Shown one piece after another: positions 25,423 through 35,197 of a stretch of DNA of 64,000 bases. The DNA is from Variovorax paradoxus (GTDB lineage Bacteria > Pseudomonadota > Gammaproteobacteria > Burkholderiales > Burkholderiaceae_C), in NCBI RefSeq assembly GCF_024734665.1, contig NZ_CP102931.1:3346001-3410000 (forward strand), in the 5' to 3' direction. The translations under genes and the position numbers were made by a program. Position 1 is the first letter of the stretch, and each line of letters starts with the position of its first letter. The notes under the pieces were generated by a model, which saw only the letters and a program-made list of their open reading frames with translations, was not told the DNA's origin and did no database searches.

Positions 25423-26910
25423 CTACTTCGGCGCCGGCTTCCCCGCTCCGACCACATGGCTCTCCAGCCCTTCCTTGGGCAGCAGCAAAGCCAGCGCGAT
25501 CACGCCCAGGCTCACGACCAGCATCGCCATGAAGGTGAGATGCAGCGAGCCGCCCAGCGCCAGCCGGATGCCCGCATCCCCCGCTACGGAGCCGTGCACG
25601 CCCTGCAGCAGCAGGCGCAACTGGTCGTCGGTGAACATCATCGTGCCGTCCCCGCGCGTCAGCCCGAAATTGAAGACCGCGCCGAAGAAGGCAGCCCCCA
25701 GCGCACTGCCAAGGTTGCGCGAGAACACGTTCGACGCCGTGGCGACGCCGCGTTGAGAAAGCTCCACGCCTTCCTGAATCAGGATCAGCGAGCTCAGGCT
25801 CATCACGCCCATGCCCAGGCCGATGATGAAAGAACCCACGGCGGGCAGCACCGGTGAACTGCCCGCCCCCAGCAAGGCGAAGGTCGATGTGCCCAGTGGA
25901 ATCAGCGCCGCACCGGCCACCACCATGCGCCAAAGCCCGATGCGGTGGAAGGTGCGCGAGGTCAACGTCGCGCCGATGGGCCAGCCGAGCATCACCATCG
26001 TGAGCGTGAGGCCGGCCGTGACCGAAGAGCGCTCCAGCACCACCTGCACGTACATCGGCAAAAAGGTCGTGATGCCGATCAGCACCATGCCGGCGAGCAT
26101 GGCCGCGCCGTTCACGGTGGCGATCATCCGTGCGCCCCAGAGGCGCAGCGACACCATCGGGTCGGCCGCGCGGCGCTCCTGCGCGATGAACAGCGCGAGC
26201 GTGACGACGAACAACCCGGCCCACGCGAGCGCGACGCCCGAATTGCCGACGCCGAACTCGGTCAGCGCAATCATCAGCGCCGCGATGCCGATGGTGAACA
26301 GCACCGCGCCCACCATGTCGATGGACGAGCGCCGCACCGTGGGCGCCTCGTGCAAAAAGAACCAGAAGCCCGCCGCCGCGGCCAGGCCGATGGGCACGTT
26401 GACCCAGAAGATCCAGGCCCACGACAGCTTCTGCACGATCAGCGCGCCGATGATCGGCCCGACCACTGCAGACACGGCCCACACGCTCGCAAGCCAGCCC
26501 TGCACCTTGCCGCGCTCGCGCACCGGATAGAGGTCGCCCACGATGGTGAGCGACACGGGCTGGATGGCGCCCGCGCCAATGCCCTGGATCAGCCGGAAGC
26601 AGATCATGGCCGGCATCGACCACGAGAAGCCCGCCAGCACCGAGCCGATGACGAAGACGGCGATGCCCACGAACATGATGGGCTTGCGGCCGTACAGGTC
26701 GGAGAGCTTGCCGAACACCACCGTCATCGCGGTCTGCGCGAGCAGGAAAGAGGCGAACACCCAGCTGTAGAGATGCAGGCCGCCCAGCTCGGAGGCGATC
26801 TGCGGCATCACGGTGGAGACGATGGTGGCTTCGATGGCCACCATCGCCATGGAGGCCATGATGGAGGCGATGACCAGCGGGCGGTTTGTTGTTCTGTTGG
26901 GGGAGGTCAT
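25423..26910 (-). CDS. MFS drug/compound exporter (DHA2, EmrB/QacA-like)
   Basis: A 495-residue transporter with about 14 hydrophobic spans, the DHA2 topology. Motif A appears as FGKLSDLYGRKPIMF after span two, and motif C as WAVSAVVGPIIGALIV in span five, the antiporter signature. Asp/Glu residues sit in the first span (VAIEATIVSTVMP), as in other proton-coupled exporters. The start ATG is directly preceded by an AGG-rich tract. The gene is divergent from a LysR regulator (27038) with a palindromic element in the 127-bp gap, the usual arrangement of an exporter controlled by its neighbour. The exported compound is unknown. Confidence 0.9.
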   Translation of the reverse strand: MTSPNRTTNRPLVIASIMASMAMVAIEATIVSTVMPQIASELGGLHLYSWVFASFLLAQTAMTVVFGKLSDLYGRKPIMFVGIAVFVIGSVLAGFSWSMPAMICFRLIQGIGAGAIQPVSLTIVGDLYPVRERGKVQGWLASVWAVSAVVGPIIGALIVQKLSWAWIFWVNVPIGLAAAAGFWFFLHEAPTVRRSSIDMVGAVLFTIGIAALMIALTEFGVGNSGVALAWAGLFVVTLALFIAQERRAADPMVSLRLWGARMIATVNGAAMLAGMVLIGITTFLPMYVQVVLERSSVTAGLTLTMVMLGWPIGATLTSRTFHRIGLWRMVVAGAALIPLGTSTFALLGAGSSPVLPAVGSFIIGLGMGVMSLSSLILIQEGVELSQRGVATASNVFSRNLGSALGAAFFGAVFNFGLTRGDGTMMFTDDQLRLLLQGVHGSVAGDAGIRLALGGSLHLTFMAMLVVSLGVIALALLLPKEGLESHVVGAGKPAPK

Positions 26911-26918
26911 GAGCCGTG

Positions 26919-26936
26919 CATGCTATAGACGGCATG
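26919..26936. promoter_or_regulatory. Candidate LysR operator between MFS and LysR genes
   Basis: Inverted repeat CATGC (26919-26923) and GCATG (26932-26936) with an 8-bp AT-containing spacer lies just upstream of the MFS start codon, in the divergent region. The spacing is compatible with a LysR-type dyad. The arms are short and it was found by eye only. Confidence 0.35.
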
Positions 26937-27037
26937 AGTCCCTGTCCCCTGCTCGGGCTCTCGGCGCCGTTCGTTGGCTACAGTCCGGTGCAGCCGGCCG
27001 GCGTCATCCGGGCGCCTGGCGCTTCAGAAAGCTGCGA

Positions 27038-27970
27038 ATGGATGAACTCAACGGCGTCGTCGACGACCTGATCGCGCTCGTGCTGGTGGTGGAAGCCGGC
27101 GGGTTCAACGCCGCGAGCACGCGCCACAACATTCCCGTGTCCCGGTTGAGCCGCCGCATCGCGGGCCTCGAAAAGCGCCTTGGCGTGAGCCTGCTGGTGC
27201 GCAGCTCCCGGCGCTTCAAGGTGACGGAGATCGGCGAACGCCTGTACCAGCACGGCCTGGCTATTCGCGCCGAGACCCGCAACGCGCTCGCGGTGGCGCA
27301 AGACACGCTCAACGAGCCGTCGGGCCATTTGCGGGTGTCGTGCCCCGCCGCCATGGCCACGGGCCTGGTCGGGCGGCTGTGCGTGGAGTTCGTCAAGCGG
27401 CATCCGAAGGTGACGCTGACGCTGGACTCCACCGACGGACGCCCTTCCCCTTGGAGCGAGGCGGCCGACCTGCTGATTCGCCCGAGCATCGACACGCTGC
27501 CCAATTCGAGCATGGTGTCGCGCAAGCTCGGCGATTTTCCGTACCTGCTGGCAGCCGCGCCGGCGCTGTTCGAATCGCTGGGCGAGCCGGCCACGCCGCA
27601 AGCACTTGCCGCGCTGGACGACTGCCCGGCTATCGGCTGGACCTTCGGCCCGCATCCCTCGCGCTGGCTGTTGCGCGGACCCGGCGATGCCGGGGTCGAG
27701 CTGAACGTGCATCCACGATTCACCAGCGACAGCCTGCTGCAGATCCACCAGGCGGCGCTCGCGGGCATCGGCATTGCGCGGCTGCCGGTCAGCCTGTGCG
27801 CCAAAGACCTGGAACAGGGCCGCCTGCGCGTGGTGGCGCCGGGGTGGGCGCCGCCGACCATCTCGATCCACGCGCTGTATCCCTCGCGCCGCGACCTCAC
27901 GCTGGCGGGACGGCAGTTTCTTGCGATGCTGGTGGAGGCCACCGAGCCCTATTCGAAAACGGTGCGATAG
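27038..27970 (+). CDS. LysR family transcriptional regulator
   Basis: A 310-residue regulator. The start MDELNGVVDDLIALVLVVEAGGF is chosen as the start of the winged helix-turn-helix; the frame is open further upstream. The DNA-binding domain includes FNAASTRHNIPVSRLSRRIAGLEKRLG and LLVRSSRRFKVTEIGERL (residues 1-62). The effector domain begins near residue 90 with GHLRVSCPAAMATGLVGRL and ends with HQAALAGIGIARLPVSLC. It is divergent from the MFS exporter and probably controls it and itself. The effector is unknown. Confidence 0.9.
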   Translation: MDELNGVVDDLIALVLVVEAGGFNAASTRHNIPVSRLSRRIAGLEKRLGVSLLVRSSRRFKVTEIGERLYQHGLAIRAETRNALAVAQDTLNEPSGHLRVSCPAAMATGLVGRLCVEFVKRHPKVTLTLDSTDGRPSPWSEAADLLIRPSIDTLPNSSMVSRKLGDFPYLLAAAPALFESLGEPATPQALAALDDCPAIGWTFGPHPSRWLLRGPGDAGVELNVHPRFTSDSLLQIHQAALAGIGIARLPVSLCAKDLEQGRLRVVAPGWAPPTISIHALYPSRRDLTLAGRQFLAMLVEATEPYSKTVR

Positions 27971-28094
27971 CGTCGTTCAAAACTGCGTTTTCAGAAAGCT
28001 GCGTTTCATTCGCCCGGGTGTCATCGCACGGTCATCGCTCCTAGCATCGGCCGCAAGTCGGGTCCGCTGTGGAACCGGCCACCCGAGGACGACG

Positions 28095-29825
28095 ATGGCG
28101 CATCACGAGAAGAAGAGTTCTTTCCCCATCTGGCCCGAAAGCCGGCGGCGGTTCATCCAGGCGACCGGCGCGTTGATCGCGCTGCCGCTGGCCGGTTGCG
28201 GCGGCGGCTTCTCGACACCTTTTGCCGGCAACGGCACAGGCACCGGACAACAGGCCGCCGCGCCGGTCGTCGACACCACCTCGGGGCGATTCAAGGGACA
28301 GGTCAGCGGCAGCGTTGCGTCGTACCTCGGCATTCCGTATGCCCAGCCGCCTGTCGGCGCGCTGCGCTTCCAGTCGCCGAAGCCGTTCAAGCCCGCGTCC
28401 GACATGGTGAACGCCGACAAGTTCGGCGCCGCCAGCCTGCAGACGCTGCCGCCGTACGTCACGTGGATCTACCCCGTGCCGGCGCAGCAGAGCGAAGACT
28501 GCCTGACGGTCAACGTGTGGGCACCCGCGAATGCCGCCGACGCCGCCAGGGCGCCGGTGATCGTGTGGCTGCACGGCGGCGCCTGGCGCACCGGCGCCAC
28601 CAGCATGCCGCTGATGAACGGCGCAGCACTCGCGGCACTCGGCGTGGTGGTGGTCACGGTCAACTTCCGGCTGGGTGCGCTGGGTGGCCTTTCGCACCCG
28701 GACCTTGTCGATGCCGACACCGGCAGCGTCGCCAACTGGCAGCTGCAGGACCAGATGGCCGCGCTGCAATGGGTGCACCAGAACGCCGCCGCCTTCGGGG
28801 GCGACCCGGACAACATCTGCCTGATGGGGCAATCGGCCGGCGGCACCAGCGCGGCGGTCATTGCGCAGAACCCCGCCTCCCGGAAGTTCCTGCGCAAGGT
28901 CGTGCTGTTGAGCCCAGCCAGCAACGCGGCACCGAACAGCTTCAGCCTGAAGGACGCAGCTGCATACACCGAACTGCTGGCCGCCCGCCTGAACACCACG
29001 CCGCGGGGCCTGCGCGACGTGCCGGCCGCCACGCTCCACGCAGCGGAGATCGCACTCAACGCGCAACCGTTGCCAGCCACCATCACGACCGGACGCAGTT
29101 CGAAGTTCGTTCCGGTCATGGACGCGCAGTTCTGCCTCGCAGACTGGACGCGTGCCGCATGGCCGGCCGACCTGCCCGTGATCATCACGACCACGCTGAC
29201 CGAAGGCAGCTTCTTCGTCGACCTGATCGACCCCACCACCGGCAAGGCGCTGACGGCGCCCCTGCCGCAAAACGACACGCAGCTGCTGGCATACATCACA
29301 TCGCTGACCAACTCGGCCACGGCAAGCAGCCAAGTGCTCGCAAGCTACCGCCAGGCTGCCGCCGACGAGGGACGGCCAACGGGTGCCGGCGACCTGTTGG
29401 TGGAGATCTACGGCGACTACGCCATTCGCGTCCATTCGGTGCACTACGCCGGCAGGCTCGCCAGCGAAGGCAAGGACGTGCGCTTCGGCACCTATGCGCA
29501 CGCCCTCAGGGCGCCGGGACACGGCGTGCCGCACTGCGCCGACCTGCCATTGCTCTTCGGCACCTACGGGCTGGACTACTACAAGGACAAGGTTGGCAAC
29601 GGCACCGCGGAAGCGCAGCTGTCGGCAAGCATGGCAGCGGCGCTGGTGTCTTTCGCGCGCGAGCCGCAGGCTACGGCATTCGGCGCCGGTACTGCATGGC
29701 CGCGCTACACCGGCCCCTTGGCGAATGCGGTGCGCATGGGCGAAGGCAGCAGCGGGAGCGTGGCCGTAGGCACGGTGCCGAAGCTGGCGCAACTCGCCAT
29801 CTGGGACGGTCTTCTGGGCTACTGA
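28095..29825 (+). CDS. Lipoprotein carboxylesterase (type B carboxylesterase family)
   Basis: A 576-residue esterase. The start ATG at 28095 lies upstream of a twin-Arg-like SRRRFIQATGA, a hydrophobic run, and the lipobox LAGC followed by GGGFS, so it is a Tat or Sec exported lipoprotein. The type B carboxylesterase core is clear: FKGQVSGSVASYLGIPYAQPPVGALRFQ (N-terminal signature), EDCLTVNVWAP, the oxyanion WLHGGAW, and the nucleophile GQSAGG near residue 256. The His loop is likely APGHGVPHCADLPLLFG. It stands alone between the LysR gene and the convergent cfa. It hydrolyses short-chain or aromatic esters by family analogy. Confidence 0.9.
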   Translation: MAHHEKKSSFPIWPESRRRFIQATGALIALPLAGCGGGFSTPFAGNGTGTGQQAAAPVVDTTSGRFKGQVSGSVASYLGIPYAQPPVGALRFQSPKPFKPASDMVNADKFGAASLQTLPPYVTWIYPVPAQQSEDCLTVNVWAPANAADAARAPVIVWLHGGAWRTGATSMPLMNGAALAALGVVVVTVNFRLGALGGLSHPDLVDADTGSVANWQLQDQMAALQWVHQNAAAFGGDPDNICLMGQSAGGTSAAVIAQNPASRKFLRKVVLLSPASNAAPNSFSLKDAAAYTELLAARLNTTPRGLRDVPAATLHAAEIALNAQPLPATITTGRSSKFVPVMDAQFCLADWTRAAWPADLPVIITTTLTEGSFFVDLIDPTTGKALTAPLPQNDTQLLAYITSLTNSATASSQVLASYRQAAADEGRPTGAGDLLVEIYGDYAIRVHSVHYAGRLASEGKDVRFGTYAHALRAPGHGVPHCADLPLLFGTYGLDYYKDKVGNGTAEAQLSASMAAALVSFAREPQATAFGAGTAWPRYTGPLANAVRMGEGSSGSVAVGTVPKLAQLAIWDGLLGY

Positions 29826-29845
29826 AGCGGCTTCACCTGCGGCCG

Positions 29846-31078
29846 TCAGCCCGCATTCAACGCCGAGGTGCCGTCGTAGATGTAGCGGCGCGACCAGGGC
29901 AGCGTCTTCGCAGACCTGCCGGCCTTGCGCCCGACGATCTGGTAGATGGCCACGTCGTCGTTCTCGAAGGCATAGGCGCAGCCCGCGAGGTAGATGCGCC
30001 AGATGCGGAACTTCTCCTCGTCGACGAACGCGTGCGCCTTCTCGCTGTTGGCTTCGTAGGCGTCGCTCCAGCAGCGCAGCGTTTGCGCGTAGTGGCGGCG
30101 CAGGTTCTCCACGTCGAATGCTTCGAGGCCGCCTTGCTGCATGGCCTGCAACGCCAGGCTGATGTGCGGCAGCTCGCCGTTGGGGAACACGTAGCGGTCG
30201 ATGAAGTCGCCGCCGCCGTAAGACACACCGCCGCCCTCGGGGTCGGACGAGGTGATGCCGTGGTTCATGACCACGCCGTCGTCGGCCAGCAGCTCCTGCA
30301 CGCGCTTGAAGTACGCGGGCAGGTTCTTGCGGCCCACGTGCTCGAACATGCCGACGCTGGTGATGCGGTCGAACTGGCCGGTCACGTCGCGGTAGTCCTG
30401 CAGGCGGATCTCGATGCGGTCCTGCAGGCCGGCAGCCTTCACGCGTTCGGTCGCCAGGTCGAACTGGTTCTGCGACAGCGTCACGCCCACGCAGCGCGCG
30501 CCGAACTTCTGCGCCGCGCGAATCACCAGCGCGCCCCAGCCACAGCCGATGTCGAGCAGGGTCTGGCCCGGCTTCAGCTCGATCTTGGTGAGGATGTGGT
30601 CGATCTTCTTGAGCTGCGCGGTGGCGAGGTCTTCGTCGCCGTTCTCGAAGTAGGCACACGAATAGACCATGTTCGGATCGAGCCACAGCCGGTAGAAGTC
30701 GTTGGAAACGTCGTAGTGGTACTCGATGGACTTCTTGTCCGACGACTTGGTGTGCGCGAAGTAGCGAGCCATGTGCCGAAGCGCGCCGCCGGGCTTGTCC
30801 ATCGATGTCTTCGCAAGGCCGTAGGCGATGTCGATGACGTCGCTGAGCTTGCCTTCGATGTCGATCTTGCTCTTGACGTAGGCCTCGCCCAGGTTGTCGA
30901 GCGTGGGCTGCAGCATCAGCGACAGCGCCGCGGGCGACTTCACGTGCAGCGTGACCGAAGGCCCGCTGAAGGTGCCGAAGTCATAAGACTGGCCGTCCCA
31001 CAAGGTGAGCCGCGCAGGCAGGTTGGCGCGAGCACGAACAGCGGCGCTCCACTGCGCCAGCTTCTTTTCCCAAAGCAT
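29846..31078 (-). CDS. cfa: Cyclopropane-fatty-acyl-phospholipid synthase
   Basis: A 410-residue SAM-dependent enzyme that adds a methylene group to the double bonds of membrane phospholipid acyl chains, usually under acid or stationary-phase stress. Seen: IEYHYDVSNDFYRLWLDPNMVYSCAYF (lipid-binding entry), then LDIGCGWGALVIRAA (SAM loop), then GVTLSQNQFDLA and FDRITSVGMFEHVGRKN, and near the end a GGDFIDRYVFPNGELPHIS segment. The N-terminal helical domain (residues 1-120) matches the family. It lies convergently 21 bases from the esterase. Upstream, 121 bp separates it from the CDF transporter gene. Confidence 0.94.
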   Translation of the reverse strand: MLWEKKLAQWSAAVRARANLPARLTLWDGQSYDFGTFSGPSVTLHVKSPAALSLMLQPTLDNLGEAYVKSKIDIEGKLSDVIDIAYGLAKTSMDKPGGALRHMARYFAHTKSSDKKSIEYHYDVSNDFYRLWLDPNMVYSCAYFENGDEDLATAQLKKIDHILTKIELKPGQTLLDIGCGWGALVIRAAQKFGARCVGVTLSQNQFDLATERVKAAGLQDRIEIRLQDYRDVTGQFDRITSVGMFEHVGRKNLPAYFKRVQELLADDGVVMNHGITSSDPEGGGVSYGGGDFIDRYVFPNGELPHISLALQAMQQGGLEAFDVENLRRHYAQTLRCWSDAYEANSEKAHAFVDEEKFRIWRIYLAGCAYAFENDDVAIYQIVGRKAGRSAKTLPWSRRYIYDGTSALNAG

Positions 31079-31199
31079 GCATTTCTCCGTGTTGTTTGGT
31101 TCTCCCGATCACATGAACGGGCTGCTGCAGCGAACAAAACAATAGCGAAATTTTGCAAAACCTGCATGGTCGGGACGACGCAAGAAATTGCAGCAAGTG

Positions 31200-32141
31200 C
31201 TACAAGGCACCGCTCTTTCTTTCGGCGCCCGTGTCGCCGGAAGGCGCATCGCTCGCCTCGATGAAGATCCGCTTGATCATCGGGAACCGCGCGCGCACCT
31301 GCTTCTCGATGGCCGCGATGGCCTCGGCCGCGTCGCCGGTGGGCGTGTCGTCCTTGAAGTTGACGTCGACGATCACCAGCACGTCTTCCGGGCCGATGTA
31401 CATCGACAGCACATGGCCCACGTCTTCCACGCCGGGCTGTTCCATGGCCAGCGCGCGAATGGCCCGCGCGGTCTCCGGGCGGATGCCTTCCCCGATCAGC
31501 AGCCCGCGCGACTGCGCGATGAGCAGCACGGCCACGCCCGCGAGCAGCAATCCGATGACCACCGAGGCCACGCCGTCGAGGGCCGGCATGTCCAGCGCGT
31601 GGCTGAGGTAGATGCCGAGCGCGGCCACCGCCAGGCCCGCCAGCGCGGCCGAGTCTTCGGCCAGCACGGTATAGGTGGTCGGGTCCTTGCTGCGGTCGAG
31701 CGCCTGCCAGAACGGCTGGCCGCGGGCCTGCGCGCGGAACTGCTTCAGCGCGATGAGAAAGCTCGTGCCCTCGAACAGCGCCGCCGCCGCGAGCACGACG
31801 TAGTTCCACGTCGGGTCGCGCATCGGCTCCGGCTGGCGGATGTGCTGGATACCTTCGTAGAACGAGATGCCACCGCCCAGCCCGAAGATGAGCACCGCGA
31901 CGATGAGGCTCCAGAAGTACAGCTCCTTGCCGTGCCCGAACGGATGCTCGACCGTCGCGGGCCGCTTGCTCAGGCGCAGCCCTACCAGCAGCAGCACGCC
32001 GTTGAAGGTGTCGACCGCCGAGTGGATGCCCTCCGACAGCATCGCCGAGCTGCCGGTAACACCCGCGACGATGAACTTGGTGACCGCGATCGCCACGTTG
32101 GCGCCAATGGCGCCGTAGATGGCGATCTTCGATTCAGCCAT
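31200..32141 (-). CDS. Cation diffusion facilitator (CDF) family metal transporter
   Basis: A 313-residue exporter of divalent metal (Zn, Co, Fe or Mn) in exchange for protons. Six spans are predicted, with the metal site in span two as EGIHSAVDTFNG (Glu/His/Asp) and in span five as EDSAALAGLAVAALG. The cytosolic C-terminal domain ends VLVIVDVNFKDDTPTGDAAEAI and IFIEASDAPSG, typical of the dimerisation fold. The His-rich loop common in zinc transporters is absent, and EHPFGHGKELYFWSLIVA lies in the family's conserved position. It is followed on the same strand by cfa after 121 bases and preceded by the AraC gene after 39 bases. Confidence 0.88.
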   Translation of the reverse strand: MAESKIAIYGAIGANVAIAVTKFIVAGVTGSSAMLSEGIHSAVDTFNGVLLLVGLRLSKRPATVEHPFGHGKELYFWSLIVAVLIFGLGGGISFYEGIQHIRQPEPMRDPTWNYVVLAAAALFEGTSFLIALKQFRAQARGQPFWQALDRSKDPTTYTVLAEDSAALAGLAVAALGIYLSHALDMPALDGVASVVIGLLLAGVAVLLIAQSRGLLIGEGIRPETARAIRALAMEQPGVEDVGHVLSMYIGPEDVLVIVDVNFKDDTPTGDAAEAIAAIEKQVRARFPMIKRIFIEASDAPSGDTGAERKSGAL

Positions 32142-32180
32142 GCGACACGCCGGCCAAGCGCTCTGGCGGGCTCATGCGGC

Positions 32181-33176
32181 TCATGCCGCTTCCATCGACT
32201 CGGCGCCCATCGCATCGTTGCCCGCCTCGCCGAGCCAGCGGCGCTTGTCGCGTAGCGGCGGCGCACCGAACATGCGGCCGTATTCGCGCGCGAACTGCGA
32301 CGGGCTTTCGTAGCCCACGTTGTGCGCGGCGCTCGCCACGTCGGCGCCTGCAATCAGCATCTGCCGGCGCGCCTCCTGCAGGCGCAGCTGCTTCTGGTAC
32401 TGCAGCGGGCTCATGGCAGTGACGGCCTTGAAGTGGTGGTGGAACGACGACACGCTCATGTGCACCGCCCGTGCCATGTCTTCCACCCGCAGCGACTGCG
32501 CATAGTTCACGCGCAGCGCGCTGATGGCCTTGGCGATGCGCTGGGTGTGGCTGTCCTGCAGGGCAATCTGCCGCAGCCGCGCGCCCTCGCCGTTGACCAG
32601 CAGGCGATACATGATCTCGCGCTTGATCATCGGCGCCATGATCGGCACGTCTTCCGGAGTGTCGAGCAGCCGCAGCAGGCGCAGCACCGGCTCCAGCACC
32701 GGCATGGCGATGCGGTTGACGTACATGCCGCGCGAGGCCGGCGCGTTGTTGGCCTTGGCCGGCAGCTTCTCGTCGCCGATGAGGTCGCCGATTTCGTCGA
32801 GGGCCAGCTCCAGCCGCACGCCGAGGTACGGCTCCTTCTCGCTCGTGACGCACACTTGGCCGCACACCGGCAGGTCGACCGAGGTGACGAGGTAGTGCAT
32901 GGGGTCGTACACGTAGATGTCGTCGCCCACGATGATCCGCTTGGAGCCCTGCGCAATGAGGCCCAGCGCCGGCGACGCAAAGCCGTGCTTGGGGCCTTCG
33001 GGCTTGCTGATGCAGAACACCTGCAGGCCGGGCACGGCGGTGATGACGGTGCCGTCCTGCCCCTGGGTGATGTGCTCGATCAGCGCCACCAGTTCCTTGC
33101 GGGCTTCATCGAGTTCGGGTTCCAGCGGCATCGGCTGGGCGATGACGGCGGCGATTTCGGGTGTTTCGTCGGACAT
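32181..33176 (-). CDS. AraC family transcriptional regulator
   Basis: A 331-residue regulator beginning MSDETPEIAAVIAQPMPLE; an ATG further upstream (MVAIPRPSY) would add 14 residues and cannot be excluded. Residues 30-190 form the AraC-type N-terminal cupin-like domain (KPEGPKHGFASPALGLIAQG and KRIIVGDDIYVYDPMHYLVTSVDLP). Residues 215-315 form the double helix-turn-helix (VEDMARAVHMSVSSFHHHFKAVT and GYESPSQFAREYGRMFG). It is divergent from the aldo/keto reductase at 33422 with a 245-bp gap, the common pattern for this AraC subgroup. The effector may be a carbonyl or aromatic compound, which is inferred from the pairing only. Confidence 0.9.
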   Translation of the reverse strand: MSDETPEIAAVIAQPMPLEPELDEARKELVALIEHITQGQDGTVITAVPGLQVFCISKPEGPKHGFASPALGLIAQGSKRIIVGDDIYVYDPMHYLVTSVDLPVCGQVCVTSEKEPYLGVRLELALDEIGDLIGDEKLPAKANNAPASRGMYVNRIAMPVLEPVLRLLRLLDTPEDVPIMAPMIKREIMYRLLVNGEGARLRQIALQDSHTQRIAKAISALRVNYAQSLRVEDMARAVHMSVSSFHHHFKAVTAMSPLQYQKQLRLQEARRQMLIAGADVASAAHNVGYESPSQFAREYGRMFGAPPLRDKRRWLGEAGNDAMGAESMEAA

Positions 33177-33421
33177 GTTCGGGGCCTTGTCGCGGTAGGA
33201 GGGCCTGGGAATGGCCACCATGGAGGATTGAGCGGTTTTGTAGCTTAGCGCGCCTCCCTTGGATTCGCACCTGCCGGCGGGGAGGTCTGGAGAATCAGGC
33301 AAATACTTTGCAGGAACGCGCTCGCCACGCCGGGGGCCGCAGCCGGATACTTTTTGCAGTCGCCCGGGCTTTCCGGCCCTTTCGGCCTCCCTCGGGCGCC
33401 TCCACCGCAAAGGATTCCTCC

Positions 33422-34474
33422 ATGCAATACCGCAAATTCGGCCGCACCGGCCTCTTCGTTTCCGAGCTGTGCCTCGGCACCATGACTTTTGGCGGCTCCT
33501 CCGGCATCTGGGGCCAGATCGGCAACCTGCAGCAGTCCGAGGCCGAAGGGCTGATCGGCCGTGCGATGGACGCCGGCATCAACTTCATCGACACGGCGGA
33601 CGTGTACTCTGACGGCCAGTCAGAAATCATCACCGGCCAGGCGCTGAAGAACCTCAAGGCGCCGCGCGACAGCTTCGTGCTGGCCACCAAGGTGCTGGGC
33701 GAAACCGGCAGCAAGGGCGTCAACTCGGCCGGCGCCTCGCGTTTTCACATCATGGATGGCGTGAAGGCCAGCCTGCAGCGCCTGCAGCTCGACCACATCG
33801 ACCTGTACCAGATCCACGGCTTCGACCCGGCCACGCCCATCGAAGAAACCGTGCACGCGCTGGACAACCTCGTGCGCCAGGGCCACGTGCGCTACGTGGG
33901 CGTGTCGAACTGGGCGGCCTGGCAGATCGCGAAGGCGCTGGGCATCGCCGAGCGCGACCGGCTGGCACGCTTCGAGTCGCTGCAGGCCTACTACACGATC
34001 GCCGGTCGCGACCTGGAACGCGAGCTGGCGCCCATGCTGCGCAGCGAGAACGTCGGGTTGATGGTCTGGAGCCCGCTTGCGGGCGGCCTGCTGAGCGGCA
34101 AGTACGGCCGCAACACCGAAGCAGAAAAAGGCAGCCGCCGCACCACCTTCGACTTTCCGCCGGTGAACGTCGAACGCGCCTACGACTGCATCGACGTGAT
34201 GCGCCAGCTGGCCGAGGCGCGCAAGGTGTCGGTCGCGCAGATCGCGCTGGCCTGGCTGCTGCACCAGCAGGTGGTGACCAGCGTGATCATCGGCGCCAAG
34301 CGCTCCGAGCAGCTGGACGACAACATCGCCGCCACCGCCATCAAGCTCACGGCCGATGAACTCGCCACGCTGGACAAGGTGAGCGCGCTGCCGGCCGAGT
34401 ACCCGGGCTGGATGCTGGAACGCCAGGGCGGCGTGCGCGGCAAGCGGCTGGCGGAATCAGGCCAGCGCGGCTGA
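33422..34474 (+). CDS. Aldo/keto reductase
   Basis: A 350-residue reductase starting [19 protein letters not shown]. The catalytic tetrad is in place: Asp and Tyr in [15 protein letters not shown], Lys in FVLATKVLG, and His in YQIHGFDP. The C-terminal cofactor loop shows [16 protein letters not shown]. It differs from the other three aldo/keto reductases in the window by an insert [16 protein letters not shown] near residue 100. It is divergently paired with an AraC regulator, its likely controller. Its 3' end overlaps the 3' end of bioD by 18 bases in convergent orientation. Confidence 0.9.
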   Translation: MQYRKFGRTGLFVSELCLGTMTFGGSSGIWGQIGNLQQSEAEGLIGRAMDAGINFIDTADVYSDGQSEIITGQALKNLKAPRDSFVLATKVLGETGSKGVNSAGASRFHIMDGVKASLQRLQLDHIDLYQIHGFDPATPIEETVHALDNLVRQGHVRYVGVSNWAAWQIAKALGIAERDRLARFESLQAYYTIAGRDLERELAPMLRSENVGLMVWSPLAGGLLSGKYGRNTEAEKGSRRTTFDFPPVNVERAYDCIDVMRQLAEARKVSVAQIALAWLLHQQVVTSVIIGAKRSEQLDDNIAATAIKLTADELATLDKVSALPAEYPGWMLERQGGVRGKRLAESGQRG

Positions 34475-35197
34475 GACTTCTGATGCGGCAGTGCGGCGTG
34501 CGGCATGGGCCGCCGTCGCGCGCAGTGCGCGCAAGTCGATGTGCCGGGCTGCGCTGGCGGCATCGGGGTGCTCGAGGTGCGGCACGATGCCGAGCAAGGG
34601 CGCACCGAGACGCGCGCGCAGCGTCTGCAGATTGGCCTGCGGCGCGAGCATCGACGGATCGACCATGCTCGCCACCCAGCCCGCCAGCACGAGGCCACGC
34701 GCGCGAACGGCCTCGGCGCTCAGCAGCGCATGGTTGAGGCAGCCCAGCCGCAGGCCGACCACGAGGATCACTGGCAGGCCCAGCGCCACGGCGAGGTCGG
34801 CACCGTCGAGGTCGTCGCCGAACGGCACGCAGAAGCCGCCCACGCCTTCGACCACCACGGCATCGGCACGCGCCGACAGCTCAGCGAAGGCCGAGAGCAT
34901 CGGCTGCAGCGCGATGTGCACGCCCTCTTCCCTGGCCGCCAGATGTGGCGACATCGGCGCGCGCAGCAGGTACGGGCAGCGCAGCGCCAGTGGCGCATCG
35001 ACGTTGCCGGCCGCGTTCAAATGCTCTACGTCTTCGTTGCGCCACTCACCGCCGATGTCTTCCAGTCCCGCAGCCACCGGCTTCATGCCGACCGCGCGCA
35101 GGCCTGAGCCGGCCAGCAGGCTCAACATGGCACTGCTGACCAGCGTCTTGCCGATGCCCGTGTCTGTGCCAGTCACGAACCAAGCCCGGCGCATCAT
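34457..35197 (-). CDS. bioD: Dethiobiotin synthetase
   Basis: A 246-residue ATP-dependent carboxylase that closes the ureido ring of dethiobiotin from 7,8-diaminopelargonate and CO2. P-loop GTDTGIGKT lies at about residues 10-18, and the substrate/ATP-binding [13 protein letters not shown] near 117. The ATG at 35197 overlaps the bioF stop by four bases (ATGA). Length is near the E. coli enzyme. It is the last gene of a bioA-bioF-bioD unit. Its 3' end runs 18 bases into the convergent aldo/keto reductase gene, so the two transcripts must overlap. Confidence 0.95.
   Translation of the reverse strand: MMRRAWFVTGTDTGIGKTLVSSAMLSLLAGSGLRAVGMKPVAAGLEDIGGEWRNEDVEHLNAAGNVDAPLALRCPYLLRAPMSPHLAAREEGVHIALQPMLSAFAELSARADAVVVEGVGGFCVPFGDDLDGADLAVALGLPVILVVGLRLGCLNHALLSAEAVRARGLVLAGWVASMVDPSMLAPQANLQTLRARLGAPLLGIVPHLEHPDAASAARHIDLRALRATAAHAARRTAASEVSAALA

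Noticed and set aside
28041..30686. Very long minus-strand open frame (about 880 codons) spanning the esterase and cfa genes
   Set aside because: It covers two well-defined genes in other frames and its translation has no family-like motifs.
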